From the NCBI RefSeq assembly GCF_026011715.1, contig NZ_BRVM01000006.1, positions 39,955-103,954 on the forward strand: 64,000 bases of DNA. Direction: 5' to 3'. Both the position numbers and the translations under genes were made by a program. Position 1 is the first letter of the stretch. Each line of letters opens with the position of its first letter. Under the pieces are notes generated by a model that was given only the letters and a program-made list of their open reading frames with translations, did no database searches and had not been told where the DNA came from. The stretch is from Cytobacillus sp. NCCP-133 (GTDB lineage: Bacteria; Bacillota; Bacilli; Bacillales; Cytobacillaceae). Of the stretch, positions 55,825 to 64,000 are shown one piece after another.

Positions 55825-56583
55825 CTATTCCTCCTTTTTTCTGTTCCTGCAAGTTAGAGGACAAGGGCCGCAGCGTTTACCACTATCAGTCAAATAAGAA
55901 AAGCAGCATGTTTTTCTTGGCCTGATCATGTTCTCTTTGTTTTCCATAAAGATTTTTTCATTATAAAAACGCCCGAGCGGGTTGGCATGATATCCGCCAA
56001 ATACCTCACAAGAGGCCTCTTCGATGATGAATTTAAAATCTTTAACAGCCTGTTTGGCCACTGCTGTTTCTTTTGGCATGATGGTTTCATACAGCCAATA
56101 TACATAAATGGCGATATTTTCCCAGAGAATCAGCTTGGAAATCCTCGCTTCCTTTGCGACACAGTCCACGATTGGAAAAACATGCTCGCTAAATAAAGTG
56201 CGAATCACCTCTTCCCGCCACTGGTCCCTATTTTTTCCGGCTCTTTCTCCAATAAGCTTTTTAAACCGAAAATTTGGAAGCCACAGTCCGTTCTTTTCCC
56301 TGCTTTCCATTACCAGGTTCTCATGCGATATGTCTAGTTTCAAGTTCCAGGAAGTCATGCTATATAAAAAAATCACAGGAAGAAAGGCATATCTTTTAAT
56401 CAGTATGGAAGCAGCTGTTTTTTCATCATTGGCACCAATTAGCTGTTTTACCTGCTGAAGATATCCCCTTATTTTTCCGGGATCCAGCAGATCAGTCACT
56501 TCTATCGAAAAAGAAGGGCTTTCATGATCAGCAAGCCTGAACAGCTGCAGCGCTTCTGCTTGCTTTTCCGTCAGCACCATCAT
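55825..56583 (-). CDS. FhuF-like ferric siderophore reductase
   Basis: About 252 residues. The C-terminal [20 protein letters not shown] shows the CC-x10-CxxC arrangement that binds a [2Fe-2S] cluster in FhuF-type ferric reductases; the rest resembles the C-terminal domain of IucA/IucC and FhuF proteins. It probably reduces ferric siderophore inside the cell so iron is released. Its first ATG (56583) overlaps the yusV stop as ATGA, with GGGGAGGG upstream; it is translationally coupled to the transporter ATPase. Confidence 0.8.
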   Translation of the reverse strand: MMVLTEKQAEALQLFRLADHESPSFSIEVTDLLDPGKIRGYLQQVKQLIGANDEKTAASILIKRYAFLPVIFLYSMTSWNLKLDISHENLVMESREKNGLWLPNFRFKKLIGERAGKNRDQWREEVIRTLFSEHVFPIVDCVAKEARISKLILWENIAIYVYWLYETIMPKETAVAKQAVKDFKFIIEEASCEVFGGYHANPLGRFYNEKIFMENKENMIRPRKTCCFSYLTDSGKRCGPCPLTCRNRKKEE

Positions 56584-57404
56584 CCCAAAATTCCCTCCCC
56601 TTTTAGGATGCATCTGCCTTTGCCGTAAGGAATGCAAAGCGGGGTGCCGAATAATGGGTCGATGGTAACTTCACACTCCATGCCAAATACATTTTTCACT
56701 AATCCGCAATTAATGACATGTTCGGGCTTGCCCTGGGCGAAGACTCTTTGGTCCATTATCGCGACAATATTATGTGCATACCTGCAGGCTAGATTAAGGT
56801 CGTGAAGCACCATCACAATTGTACGCTGCTCTTTCTCGTTTAGTTCAAACAGCAAATCGAGAATTTCAATTTGATGGGTCATATCCAAATAAGTCGTCGG
56901 CTCATCGAGTAAAATGGTGTCCGTATCCTGGGCCAATGTCATGGCAATCCATGCTCTTTGGCGCTGGCCTCCAGATAAGGAATCTACAGTACGGTCCTTT
57001 AATTCTTCCATGCCAGTAGCTCTCAGGGCACTTTTGACTTTCAGTTCATCTTCTGTTGACCATTGCTTCAGCCAGGTCTGGTAAGGATACCGCCCTTGTT
57101 TTACAAGCTGGAGCACTGTCAGGCCTTCAGGAGCAGAAGGAGATTGCGGCAAAATAGCCATTTTTCGGGCGACATCTTTTGTGGAAAGCCGGGCAATGGC
57201 CTCCCCTTCCAATAATACAGCACCTGACTTTGGCTTTAAGAGCCGGGCAATGGACCTGAGCAAAGTAGATTTACCGCAGCCATTTCCACCTATAAAAACC
57301 GTAATTTCGCCTTTAGGGATTTCCAAGTTCAGCTCATTAATGATAATGGTATCTCCATATGACAGTGTTAAATCCTTTGTTGCGATCGCTTGCCCTGTTG
57401 TCAT
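56580..57404 (-). CDS. yusV: Siderophore ABC transporter ATP-binding protein YusV
   Basis: A 274-residue FecE/FhuC-type ATPase. Walker [15 protein letters not shown] (about 37-45), signature [13 protein letters not shown] and Walker [12 protein letters not shown] are intact. In B. subtilis YusV serves schizokinen/arthrobactin uptake with separately encoded YfiYZ-YfhA; here permeases, ATPase and binding protein are together. AAAGGAGAGG precedes the ATG. Confidence 0.92.
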   Translation of the reverse strand: MTTGQAIATKDLTLSYGDTIIINELNLEIPKGEITVFIGGNGCGKSTLLRSIARLLKPKSGAVLLEGEAIARLSTKDVARKMAILPQSPSAPEGLTVLQLVKQGRYPYQTWLKQWSTEDELKVKSALRATGMEELKDRTVDSLSGGQRQRAWIAMTLAQDTDTILLDEPTTYLDMTHQIEILDLLFELNEKEQRTIVMVLHDLNLACRYAHNIVAIMDQRVFAQGKPEHVINCGLVKNVFGMECEVTIDPLFGTPLCIPYGKGRCILKGEGILG

Positions 57405-57477
57405 GTGCGCCCTCTCCTTTTAAAAAATATTTATATCTATAGACTATCCAGTTACTTGTTCCGTACGAGTTTCAAGC

Positions 57478-58533
57478 TTATGAGTTCCTTGTTTTAAAAA
57501 GCAAATAAATAAAATACGGTGCACCAATGCTGGCTGTAAAAACGCCTGCCGGGATTTCCAGCGGGGAAAATAACGTTCTTCCGATTAGATCGGCTGCCAT
57601 TACGAGGATACCTCCGATTAAAGCGGAAGCAGGCAGCAAAGCACCGAAAGCTGAACCAACGAGCCTTCGGGCCATGTGCGGTGCCATTAAGCCAACGAAA
57701 CCGATTCCGCCTGCGAATGCAACAGCTCCCCCTATCAATCCTGTGCTTACCATCAGCAGCAGAAATCGGTGTTTTTGGACAGTACTGCCGACGCCTGTAG
57801 CAACGTCATCCCCGAGTTCCTGAACATTTACATTTCTGGCTAAAACAAAGGCCAGGATCAGAAGGATAAGCGTCCATGGCACTAAGATCGCGACATTTCC
57901 CCAGTTAGAGCCGTATACAGTTCCTGTGATCCAGATATTCGCCTGGCTTGCCTGATAAATCGGGCCAAAAACCATCATTAAAGTAGTCAGTGCCTTCATT
58001 AAGCTCGCAATCCCAATTCCGATCAAAACAAGGCGAATCGGTGATACTCCATTTTTATAGGCTAAGAAATAGACTAGAAAAGCGACAATTGCAGCACCGC
58101 CAAATGCTGCAAGCGGCATCCAATTAATACTTACGGTTAATGCGTTATTTTCATCACTAAAAAAGGCTAAAAAACCGACAACTGCTACAGAGGCACCGCC
58201 TGTTATCCCAATAATGTCCGGTGAAGCCAGCGGATTCCTGATCATCCCCTGAAGGATGCCGCCCGCAACAGCAAGTGATATTCCCACCAAAAGGGCGATG
58301 ATAATTCTTGGAAGCCTGAAGGACTGAATAATCAGCCGCTCCATATCCGAGCCTCCGCCAAAAAAGACTTGCACAACTTTAAGGGGGCTGATTTTCATAT
58401 CACCTGTTCCAGTACTGATTACAAAAACGCCAGCCGCAGCAGCCGTAAGTAGAAGGAATATGGCAAGTGCCCTCCGGTCGATTAAAAATGAAACTTTGCC
58501 GCCAAGTAGGCGGAGATTATCATATTTTTTCAT
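57478..58533 (-). CDS. Iron-siderophore permease, FecCD family (YfhA-like)
   Basis: A 351-residue permease with about nine or ten spans. The GIGFVGLMAPHMARRLVG motif (about 280-297) is the FecCD cytoplasmic loop that contacts the ATPase. Its ATG overlaps the preceding permease stop (ATGA), with AAGGGGG upstream. Together with the next gene it forms the heterodimeric membrane channel. Confidence 0.92.
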   Translation of the reverse strand: MKKYDNLRLLGGKVSFLIDRRALAIFLLLTAAAAGVFVISTGTGDMKISPLKVVQVFFGGGSDMERLIIQSFRLPRIIIALLVGISLAVAGGILQGMIRNPLASPDIIGITGGASVAVVGFLAFFSDENNALTVSINWMPLAAFGGAAIVAFLVYFLAYKNGVSPIRLVLIGIGIASLMKALTTLMMVFGPIYQASQANIWITGTVYGSNWGNVAILVPWTLILLILAFVLARNVNVQELGDDVATGVGSTVQKHRFLLLMVSTGLIGGAVAFAGGIGFVGLMAPHMARRLVGSAFGALLPASALIGGILVMAADLIGRTLFSPLEIPAGVFTASIGAPYFIYLLFKTRNS

Positions 58534-59534
58534 GATTGATTGAACCCCCTTCTGGCAATGTACACAAAGAAAGGAGTTCCAATAACAGCCGTCATAACCC
58601 CAACAGGAACTTCCTGAGGCATGATGATATATCTTGCTGCGATATCTGCTGATAGCAGGAGCATCCCGCCAAACAGGCCAGAAAAAGGGATGACCCAGCG
58701 GTGGTCTATGCCTACAATCGCACGGGTAAGGTGAGGGATGACGATCCCAAGGAAACCGATCGGCCCTGCAACAGCTACTGCCCCCCCAGATAGAAGAACA
58801 ACAATGATGCCTGCACCAAGTTTGATCATTCCCGTTTTTAATCCTAATCCCTTTGCAACATCTTCACCCATAGAAAGGACATTCATTTTACCGGCAATTA
58901 TCATGGAAAAAATCCAGCCGGCAGTGAAATACGGAAGCACAGTGATTAATGTTTCAAGCTTCCGGCCCGATACAGAGCCTGCAAGCCAGAAAAGGACTTG
59001 CTCAAGGTCTGTTTCATTTAACACTAAGAATCCTTGTGTCATAGATGCAAACATGGCGCTCATCGCTGCACCGGCAAGTGTGAGCTTCATAGGAGTCAGT
59101 CCTTCTCTGCCGATCGAGCCGATAATGTAGACAAAGATAAAGGAAAGAGCCGCTCCTAAAAAAGAAAGCCATGTGAAAAACTGCAGACTGCTTATCGAAA
59201 ACAGTGATACCGCTATAACCACTGCGAAGCCTGCCCCGGCGTTAATTCCAAATATTTCAGGTGCAGCAAGCGGATTCTTAGTCAAAGTCTGAAGCAACAC
59301 TCCCGCTATTGCCAGGCTTGCCCCAACTGCTGCAGCAATCAATGCCCTTGGAAGGCGGACAGATTGTATAATAATATGTTCATTGGATCCATCAAATTCT
59401 GTAAACGCATCAATTGCTATCTTCCACGTTGTGTCCGTATATCCGTATACAATGCTGAAAGACATTAATACTAATAGCAGCAGCATAGCCAAAACAAGCC
59501 CTGCCCACCTCATGGAGTTCGTTTTTAATAACAT
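58530..59534 (-). CDS. Iron-siderophore permease, FecCD family (YfiZ-like)
   Basis: A 334-residue FecCD permease, first gene of the minus-strand siderophore operon. Signature stretches are SVRLPRALIAAAVGASLAIAG (about 55-75) and GPIGFLGIVIPHLTRAIVG (about 255-273). AAAGG lies upstream of the ATG. A Fur-box-linked promoter stands about 55-80 bases before the start. Confidence 0.92.
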   Translation of the reverse strand: MLLKTNSMRWAGLVLAMLLLLVLMSFSIVYGYTDTTWKIAIDAFTEFDGSNEHIIIQSVRLPRALIAAAVGASLAIAGVLLQTLTKNPLAAPEIFGINAGAGFAVVIAVSLFSISSLQFFTWLSFLGAALSFIFVYIIGSIGREGLTPMKLTLAGAAMSAMFASMTQGFLVLNETDLEQVLFWLAGSVSGRKLETLITVLPYFTAGWIFSMIIAGKMNVLSMGEDVAKGLGLKTGMIKLGAGIIVVLLSGGAVAVAGPIGFLGIVIPHLTRAIVGIDHRWVIPFSGLFGGMLLLSADIAARYIIMPQEVPVGVMTAVIGTPFFVYIARRGFNQS

Positions 59535-59587
59535 AATGTAAACCTTTCTTGCTTCTATATTTAATAAGATCTTTCTTTTACAATTTT

Positions 59588-59616
59588 AGTCTATTGTACA
59601 GCTCAAATGCTGTCAA
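59588..59616 (-). promoter_or_regulatory. Promoter of the siderophore permease operon
   Basis: On the minus strand TTGACA (59616-59611), a 17-base spacer and TAGACT (59593-59588). A Fur box sits 6 bases upstream of the -35. Confidence 0.7.
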
Positions 59617-59622
59617 TGAGTT

Positions 59623-59637
59623 TGAAAATCATTTTCA
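59623..59637. promoter_or_regulatory. Fur box 1
   Basis: TGAAAAT-C-ATTTTCA, a perfect 7-1-7 palindrome, next to the permease operon promoter. Confidence 0.88.
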
Positions 59638-59713
59638 TTGGTAATTAAACATGTTCAGATTAGTGACCTGATTTTGGATCATTTTAGTCTTCCAAAGTGT
59701 TAATTTAAATAAT

Positions 59714-59728
59714 TGAAAATGATTTTCA
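59714..59728. promoter_or_regulatory. Fur box 2
   Basis: TGAAAAT-G-ATTTTCA, a perfect 7-1-7 palindrome, 8 bases upstream of the -35 of the binding-protein gene. Confidence 0.88.
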
Positions 59729-59736
59729 TTTGTCTA

Positions 59737-59765
59737 TTGACATCCTTTTGAATTCAAATTAAGAT
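59737..59765 (+). promoter_or_regulatory. Promoter of the siderophore-binding protein gene
   Basis: TTGACA (59737-59742), 17-base spacer, TAAGAT (59760-59765). Fur boxes lie on both sides of it. Confidence 0.65.
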
Positions 59766-59777
59766 AAAGATGTCAAA

Positions 59778-59792
59778 TGAAAATGATTATCA
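59778..59792. promoter_or_regulatory. Fur box 3
   Basis: TGAAAAT-G-ATTATCA (7-1-7, one mismatch) in the expected transcription start region of the binding-protein gene. Confidence 0.87.
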
Positions 59793-59820
59793 TTAACAAT
59801 ACATAATGGAGGAAGCACTT

Positions 59821-60789
59821 ATGAGATTAAAATCATTACTTGCAATGTTTTCAGTTTTAGCAATTCTCTTCCTTGCAGCCTGCGGGAATAACAATGAAGA
59901 AGATCAGACAGCTGAAAAAGAAAACGAAGGAAACAAAACAGAAGATACAAGCTATACAGTGGAGCACGCAATGGGGACAACTACACTTGAAAAAACACCT
60001 GAAAAAGTCGTGATTCTTACAAATGAAGGAACAGAAGCTCTTCTTTCAATGGGTGTAACCCCAGTCGGAGCTGTTCAGTCTTGGACAGGCGATCCTTGGT
60101 ACGAGCATATCGCTGATCAGATGAAGGATGTTCAGGTTGTAGGAACAGAAAGTGAAGTGAATGTTGAAGCCATCGCTGCGCTTCAGCCGGATCTCATTAT
60201 CGGAAACAAAATGCGCCAGGAAAAAATCTACGATCAATTAAACTCGATAGCCCCTACCATTTTTGCCGAAACATTGCGCGGTAATTGGAAGGAAAACTTC
60301 GAGCTTTATGCAAAGGCAATCAATAAAGAAGAAGCAGGCAACAAAGTCATTGCGGATTATGACAGCCGCATTGAAGAAATTAAAACAAGCCTTGGCGATA
60401 AATTAAACCAGGAAGTTTCAATTGTCCGTTTTATGGCAGGCGATGTCCGCATCTATCATAAAGATTCCTTCTCTGGTGTCATTCTTGACCAAATCGGCCT
60501 TGCCCGTCCTGAAAGCCAGAATGTAGATGATTTTGCCGAAAAGAATGCTACCAAAGAACGCATTCCTGCCATGGATGGAGATGTCCTATTTTACTTCACG
60601 TATGAAACAGGCGATGACAAAGCAAGCCAGCTTGAAAAAGAATGGATTGAAGATCCGTTATTCAAAAATCTGAAAGTTGCCCAGGAAGGCAAAGTTTACA
60701 AAGTAAGCGACACCATCTGGAATACAGCAGGCGGCGTCATTGCTGCAAACCTGCTGCTGGATGACATCGAGAAGCATCTGGTTAAATAA
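59821..60789 (+). CDS. Iron-siderophore-binding lipoprotein (YfiY-like)
   Basis: A 322-residue FecB-type lipoprotein. The signal MRLKSLLAMFSVLAILFLAA ends in the lipobox LAAC with Cys 21, followed by an Asn/Glu linker. The binding fold shows PEKVVILTNEGTEALLSMGV and NVEAIAALQPDLIIGNKMRQ. It hands a ferric siderophore, probably hydroxamate/citrate type, to the divergent permeases. ATG 59821 follows GGAGGAAG; the frame from 59806 includes that site. Controlled by two Fur boxes. Confidence 0.92.
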   Translation: MRLKSLLAMFSVLAILFLAACGNNNEEDQTAEKENEGNKTEDTSYTVEHAMGTTTLEKTPEKVVILTNEGTEALLSMGVTPVGAVQSWTGDPWYEHIADQMKDVQVVGTESEVNVEAIAALQPDLIIGNKMRQEKIYDQLNSIAPTIFAETLRGNWKENFELYAKAINKEEAGNKVIADYDSRIEEIKTSLGDKLNQEVSIVRFMAGDVRIYHKDSFSGVILDQIGLARPESQNVDDFAEKNATKERIPAMDGDVLFYFTYETGDDKASQLEKEWIEDPLFKNLKVAQEGKVYKVSDTIWNTAGGVIAANLLLDDIEKHLVK

Positions 60790-60846
60790 CGATAGTGATT
60801 GCGCTCCCATAATACCCCCTCTTTTATGAGAGCTCATATATAAAAT

Positions 60847-60876
60847 AAAAGAGCCTGCATCTGCAGGCTCTTTTTT
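60847..60876 (+). terminator. Terminator after the siderophore-binding protein gene
   Basis: AAAAGAGCCTGC/GCAGGCTCTTTT stem with a very short loop, followed by TTTTTT on the plus strand. Confidence 0.88.
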
Positions 60877-61030
60877 CATGGATATAAAAATTTTCCTCCC
60901 TAATTGAATGCTCTCTTCCCTTTTTCTTATTCATTCAGCCAAATGGGCCTCTTTTTTATTGCCTTCCATTCATAAGATTTCCAAAACCGGCAACAATAAG
61001 TTTAATGCCGAAAATGATGGTGATTTTCCT

Positions 61031-62524
61031 ATGAAAAGATGGTTGAAAAACAAGCGTATTAAAGAAGATGTTAAACATAAAGAATGGGAGCAATCCTTTA
61101 TAAAATCCAAAGACTTTAAGAAAATCTTTTACTATAACCAAAAAACGAACATCCGTTTTTGTCTTACGTTCATGGCTACTTTAGTAGATGAGAATATTAT
61201 TCAGGACGGCATCCTCCCAAATTTGCTGGAAGATGAGTTTCGGGAAATTGAAGACATTAAACAGCTGGTGCCGGTTGCCGATGTCCAAATTTGCGATGAT
61301 CCGTCTTTGATTGAACAGAAGTTAATGAACGGCTATGTGATGCTTACCGTTGAAACAGAGATGAAGCATTTTGGCTTTATAGCGGCACAAAAAGAAATTG
61401 TCAGGGGAATCAGTCAGCCTGAAGTTGAATTTTCCGTTATTGGACCAAAGGAAGCATTTGTAGAGTCTCTCGGGCAAAATTTGAATTTAATCCGTAAGCG
61501 TCTTCCGGTAAAAGAGCTAATCATCGAAGAGTTCACTCTTGGCAGCTTATCTAAAACCAGCATAGCCATGATGTATATGGAAAACATCACAAACGAAGAT
61601 AACGTAAATACTGTCAGGCAGCGGTTAACGAATGTAAAATTTGACGCGATAACCGACAGTTCCTATATTGTGCAGCTAATTTCGGATAACTCCAACTCTC
61701 CTTTTCCGCAGCTTCTTGATACTGAAAGGCCAGATCGGGTGGCCGGAATTTTGGCTGAGGGGAAAATTGCGATAGTAGTCGATGGGTCGCCGCATGTCTT
61801 GATTACACCAACTACTCTTGTTGAGTTTTTTAGTTCTTTTGAAGATTATTTTTTAAATTGGCTATTATCGTCTTTTTTCCGGTTGATCCGTTTATTTGCG
61901 GTTGCCTTTTCGATTCTTGTCACACCTATTTATGTAGCAACTTTGTCTTATCATTATGAGCTGATTCCAAAAGATTTGATGAACACTTTAATTACGTCAA
62001 GGAGGGAAATTCCCCTCCCTCCTATTCTTGAAGCACTGTTTTTGGAACTGACGATTGAACTGCTGCGCGAGGCAGGAGCCCGGCTGCCTACAAAGGTTGG
62101 CCAGACAATCGGCATCGTGGGCGGGATTGTGATCGGGACGGCTTCGGTAGAAGCCGGACTCACAAGTAACGTCCTCCTGATTATCGTGGCCCTTGCCGCT
62201 CTTGCCTCCTTCACAACGCCGGTATACAGAATGGGCAACACAATCCGTTTGCTTCGGTTCCCTTTCCTATTTTTTGCGGAGCTTTGGGGTCTGCTTGGAA
62301 TCGTGTTTTGTTTCTGTATCCTGCTGACCCATTTAATCCGGCTTACGTCACTTGGAAGGCCTTTTCTTGAGCCGCTCTATCCGCCTCGGGTGACAGATAT
62401 GAAGGATGCGCTGATCAGGCTCCCATTTGAAAAGCAATCCAAGAGGCCTCTTTACTTAAGAACCAAAAACCCTTTCCGCTTCAGCAAGAAAAAAGCTGAA
62501 GAGAAACAGGATATTGATGAATAA
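61031..62524 (+). CDS. gerKA: Spore germination protein, GerA family A subunit (GerKA-like)
   Basis: A 497-residue GerA-type A subunit (PF03323). The soluble N-terminal domain (about 40-240) contains NIRFCLTFMATLVDENI and NLIRKRLPVKELIIEEFTLG. The membrane part (about 250-450) has four or five spans with SRREIPLPPILEALFLELTI, ELLREAGARLPTKVGQTIGI and a cytosolic basic tail. It forms a germinant receptor in the spore inner membrane with the next two gene products. Start ATG 61031 has GGTGATT upstream; longer frames lack a site. The K-type name is inferred from likeness. Confidence 0.88.
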   Translation: MKRWLKNKRIKEDVKHKEWEQSFIKSKDFKKIFYYNQKTNIRFCLTFMATLVDENIIQDGILPNLLEDEFREIEDIKQLVPVADVQICDDPSLIEQKLMNGYVMLTVETEMKHFGFIAAQKEIVRGISQPEVEFSVIGPKEAFVESLGQNLNLIRKRLPVKELIIEEFTLGSLSKTSIAMMYMENITNEDNVNTVRQRLTNVKFDAITDSSYIVQLISDNSNSPFPQLLDTERPDRVAGILAEGKIAIVVDGSPHVLITPTTLVEFFSSFEDYFLNWLLSSFFRLIRLFAVAFSILVTPIYVATLSYHYELIPKDLMNTLITSRREIPLPPILEALFLELTIELLREAGARLPTKVGQTIGIVGGIVIGTASVEAGLTSNVLLIIVALAALASFTTPVYRMGNTIRLLRFPFLFFAELWGLLGIVFCFCILLTHLIRLTSLGRPFLEPLYPPRVTDMKDALIRLPFEKQSKRPLYLRTKNPFRFSKKKAEEKQDIDE

Positions 62525-62587
62525 CACGAAAGTGCAGTTCCAGATGAATCATCATCAGTTAACAAGCGTGGAACGGAGGTGAACCAG

Positions 62588-63697
62588 ATGAAGGAGCAGA
62601 CAGTGCCCGACAGATTAAAAATTTCCCCTTTTTTAGTGTTTTATTTGATCATGTCCATGCAAATCGGAATCGGGGTTTTGGGTTATCAGCGCATTATCGC
62701 GATGGATGCTGGCTATGATGCCTGGATATCCATTCTATTTATCGGGGTAGGCATCCATGTCATCGTGTGGATGATGTATAAAATTGGCGAAACCGTTAAT
62801 GGAGACATTGTTACAGCCCATAAATATCTTGCCGGGAGTTTCTTTGGCAAAGCGCTCAGTGTTATTTTCATCGGCTATTTTATCTTATATAGCTTAACAG
62901 TCATCCGGACATTTATTGAAGTGATCCAGGTGTGGATGTTTCCGGAGCTAAGTACATTCTGGTTCACCTTTGGATTTTTGCTTCTCTGTGTATATATCAT
63001 TTTTGGCGGATTTCGGACCGTGGTTGGAACGGCTTTCTTCGGGGTAGTCCTCCCTGCTTATTTACTTTTTACATTTGGATGGGCCGTCAAATTCTCCAAT
63101 TTATCTAATCTTTTGCCTATTTGGGACCATACCATTAAAGAGCTGCTGACAGCTTCTTATCACACATCACTTACGTTTATTGGATTTGAGATCATACTAT
63201 TCTGTTATCCTTTTATTAAAGAGCCAAAGAAATCGCAAAAATGGGCCCATTTAGCTGTATTGACGACTACTCTCATCTATACGGTATTAGCAATCATTAC
63301 TTTTTCGTATTTTGCGGAGGACCAGCTCCAGAAGCAAATTTGGGCAACTTTAACGATGTGGAAAATAGTAGAGATGCCCTTTGTGGAACGATTCGAATAT
63401 ATTGGGATCGCTAACTGGAACTTGATTATTCTGCCAAACGTGTGCATTTCCATTTGGATTGCTTCCCGTCTGATCAAAAGAATATTTAATATCAGGCAAA
63501 AAATCGGCGTGTTTTTTATCGTAGGAGCCGTTCTGATTTTAATTAATTTCCTGAATACGCGCGAGAAAATAAACACGCTGAATGACTATATTGGAAAAAT
63601 GGGTTTTGCTTTTACCTTTATTTATATCCCCCTGCTGTTTGCAGCCGTTAAGATCGCCAAGAAGTTTATGCAGAAAAGGAAGGTGAAAAAGCAATGA
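62588..63697 (+). CDS. gerKB: Spore germination protein, GerA family B subunit (GerKB-like)
   Basis: A 369-residue membrane protein with about ten spans of the spore permease family (PF03845), an APC-type fold that binds the germinant. It begins with KISPFLVFYLIMSMQIGIGV, followed by GYQRIIAMDAGYDAWISIL; it ends in a lysine-rich tail. ATG 62588 follows GGAGGTG; the GTG at 62579 is part of that site. Its stop overlaps gerKC by 4 bases. Ligand unknown. Confidence 0.88.
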   Translation: MKEQTVPDRLKISPFLVFYLIMSMQIGIGVLGYQRIIAMDAGYDAWISILFIGVGIHVIVWMMYKIGETVNGDIVTAHKYLAGSFFGKALSVIFIGYFILYSLTVIRTFIEVIQVWMFPELSTFWFTFGFLLLCVYIIFGGFRTVVGTAFFGVVLPAYLLFTFGWAVKFSNLSNLLPIWDHTIKELLTASYHTSLTFIGFEIILFCYPFIKEPKKSQKWAHLAVLTTTLIYTVLAIITFSYFAEDQLQKQIWATLTMWKIVEMPFVERFEYIGIANWNLIILPNVCISIWIASRLIKRIFNIRQKIGVFFIVGAVLILINFLNTREKINTLNDYIGKMGFAFTFIYIPLLFAAVKIAKKFMQKRKVKKQ

Positions 63698-64000
63698 AAA
63701 AGCTGGCCATATTTTTTCTTGCGGTCCTTCTCACGGGATGCGTCGATAAAGAAATCATTGATGATATTAATATTGAAGTGGCTGTAGGCTATGACTTATT
63801 AGAGGGGTCGGAAGATACCTATCGAGGCACGATACTCTTTCAGGAATTCCAGACTGACAAAAGTGTGATAAATCGTACTTATAGCGGCAATGGCTTGTTG
63901 CGCAAAGATCTCATTTTGGATGTTTCCAAGCAAACGTCTGAGCCTGTTGTCACTGGAGGATTAAAGCTCGCTATTTTCGGTCCTGATATTTCGGAAAAAG
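63694..64000 (+). CDS. gerKC: Spore germination lipoprotein, GerA family C subunit (GerKC-like, partial)
   Basis: The first 102 codons of a GerC-type lipoprotein, cut by the window end. The signal peptide MKKLAIFFLAVLLTGC ends in the lipobox LTGC (Cys 16). It continues with the family sequence DKEIIDDINIEVAVGYDLLE. ATG 63694 overlaps the gerKB stop (ATGA) after an AAGGTG site. GerC proteins anchor to the outer leaflet of the spore inner membrane and assist receptor function. Confidence 0.9.
   Translation, partial: MKKLAIFFLAVLLTGCVDKEIIDDINIEVAVGYDLLEGSEDTYRGTILFQEFQTDKSVINRTYSGNGLLRKDLILDVSKQTSEPVVTGGLKLAIFGPDISEK

Noticed and set aside
59806-59820. Upstream start for the siderophore-binding lipoprotein
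   Set aside because: These codons cover the GGAGGAAG ribosome site, and the lipoprotein signal peptide starts properly at ATG 59821.

Overview
This window is chromosomal DNA from an aerobic, endospore-forming member of the Bacillaceae. The evidence is a nearly continuous series of genes in the Bacillus subtilis yui-yum-yut-yun-yur-yus order, spore genes (yutH, yutC, lytH, yunB, cotF-type coat proteins, a gerA-type germinant receptor operon), strong Shine-Dalgarno sequences and moderate GC. The order departs from B. subtilis in several places (EAL and HD-GYP proteins, a metY gene, MetP/MetS-type transporter, lysine-riboswitch NhaC gene, glpX, linked siderophore operon), so this is a relative rather than B. 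subtilis itself. I cannot name the species from sequence alone. I see no rRNA, tRNA, CRISPR array, prophage or intact insertion sequence.

Layout. 1-11 kb: the yui/yum/yut genes, with a cell-wall 3D-domain protein, a DnaJ-type zinc-finger miniprotein, type II NADH dehydrogenases (yumB and the related yutJ), ferredoxin-NADP reductase yumC and Fe-S carriers (yutM, yutI). 11-16.8 kb: the hom-thrC-thrB threonine operon, a 2-hydroxyacid dehydrogenase and spore-coat yutH. 17-25.9 kb: yutG, yutF, a HEPN-like protein with an EAL phosphodiesterase, a frameshifted glpX, yutD, yutC, lipA and lytH. 26-33.8 kb: a Na+-coupled transporter with its small MetS subunit, an NhaC-family transporter under a lysine riboswitch, yunB, an HD-GYP protein, yunC and yunF. 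34-39.3 kb: sufCDSUB. 40-48 kb: yurZ, metNIQ and metY each behind a SAM riboswitch, then yusD-G, gcvH and yusI. 48-54 kb: the fadN-fadA-fadE beta-oxidation operon with a FadR operator. 54-60.8 kb: spore-coat genes and a Fur-controlled siderophore uptake locus. 61-64 kb: a gerK-type germinant receptor operon, cut by the window end.

The genes mostly serve housekeeping needs: respiration and Fe-S assembly, iron import, methionine, lysine and threonine supply, lipoate/glycine cleavage, fatty-acid degradation, and spore formation and germination. Regulation can be read directly in several places: three riboswitches, three Fur boxes, a FadR box, Rex/FNR-like palindromes before both NADH dehydrogenase genes, and many convergent hairpin terminators.

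The least explained material lies between genes. One dispersed palindromic repeat family occurs at least eight times, mostly starting within a few bases of a stop codon, and exists in long and short forms that differ by a hairpin cassette between two GGCGCC motifs. A second structured repeat occurs at 6.7 and 51.4 kb. An array of six GACGCA-like hexamers with a 19-21 bp period lies just after yutM. The window also holds small genes below usual ORF cut-offs (yuiA, metS, yuzL and two unrecognised ones).
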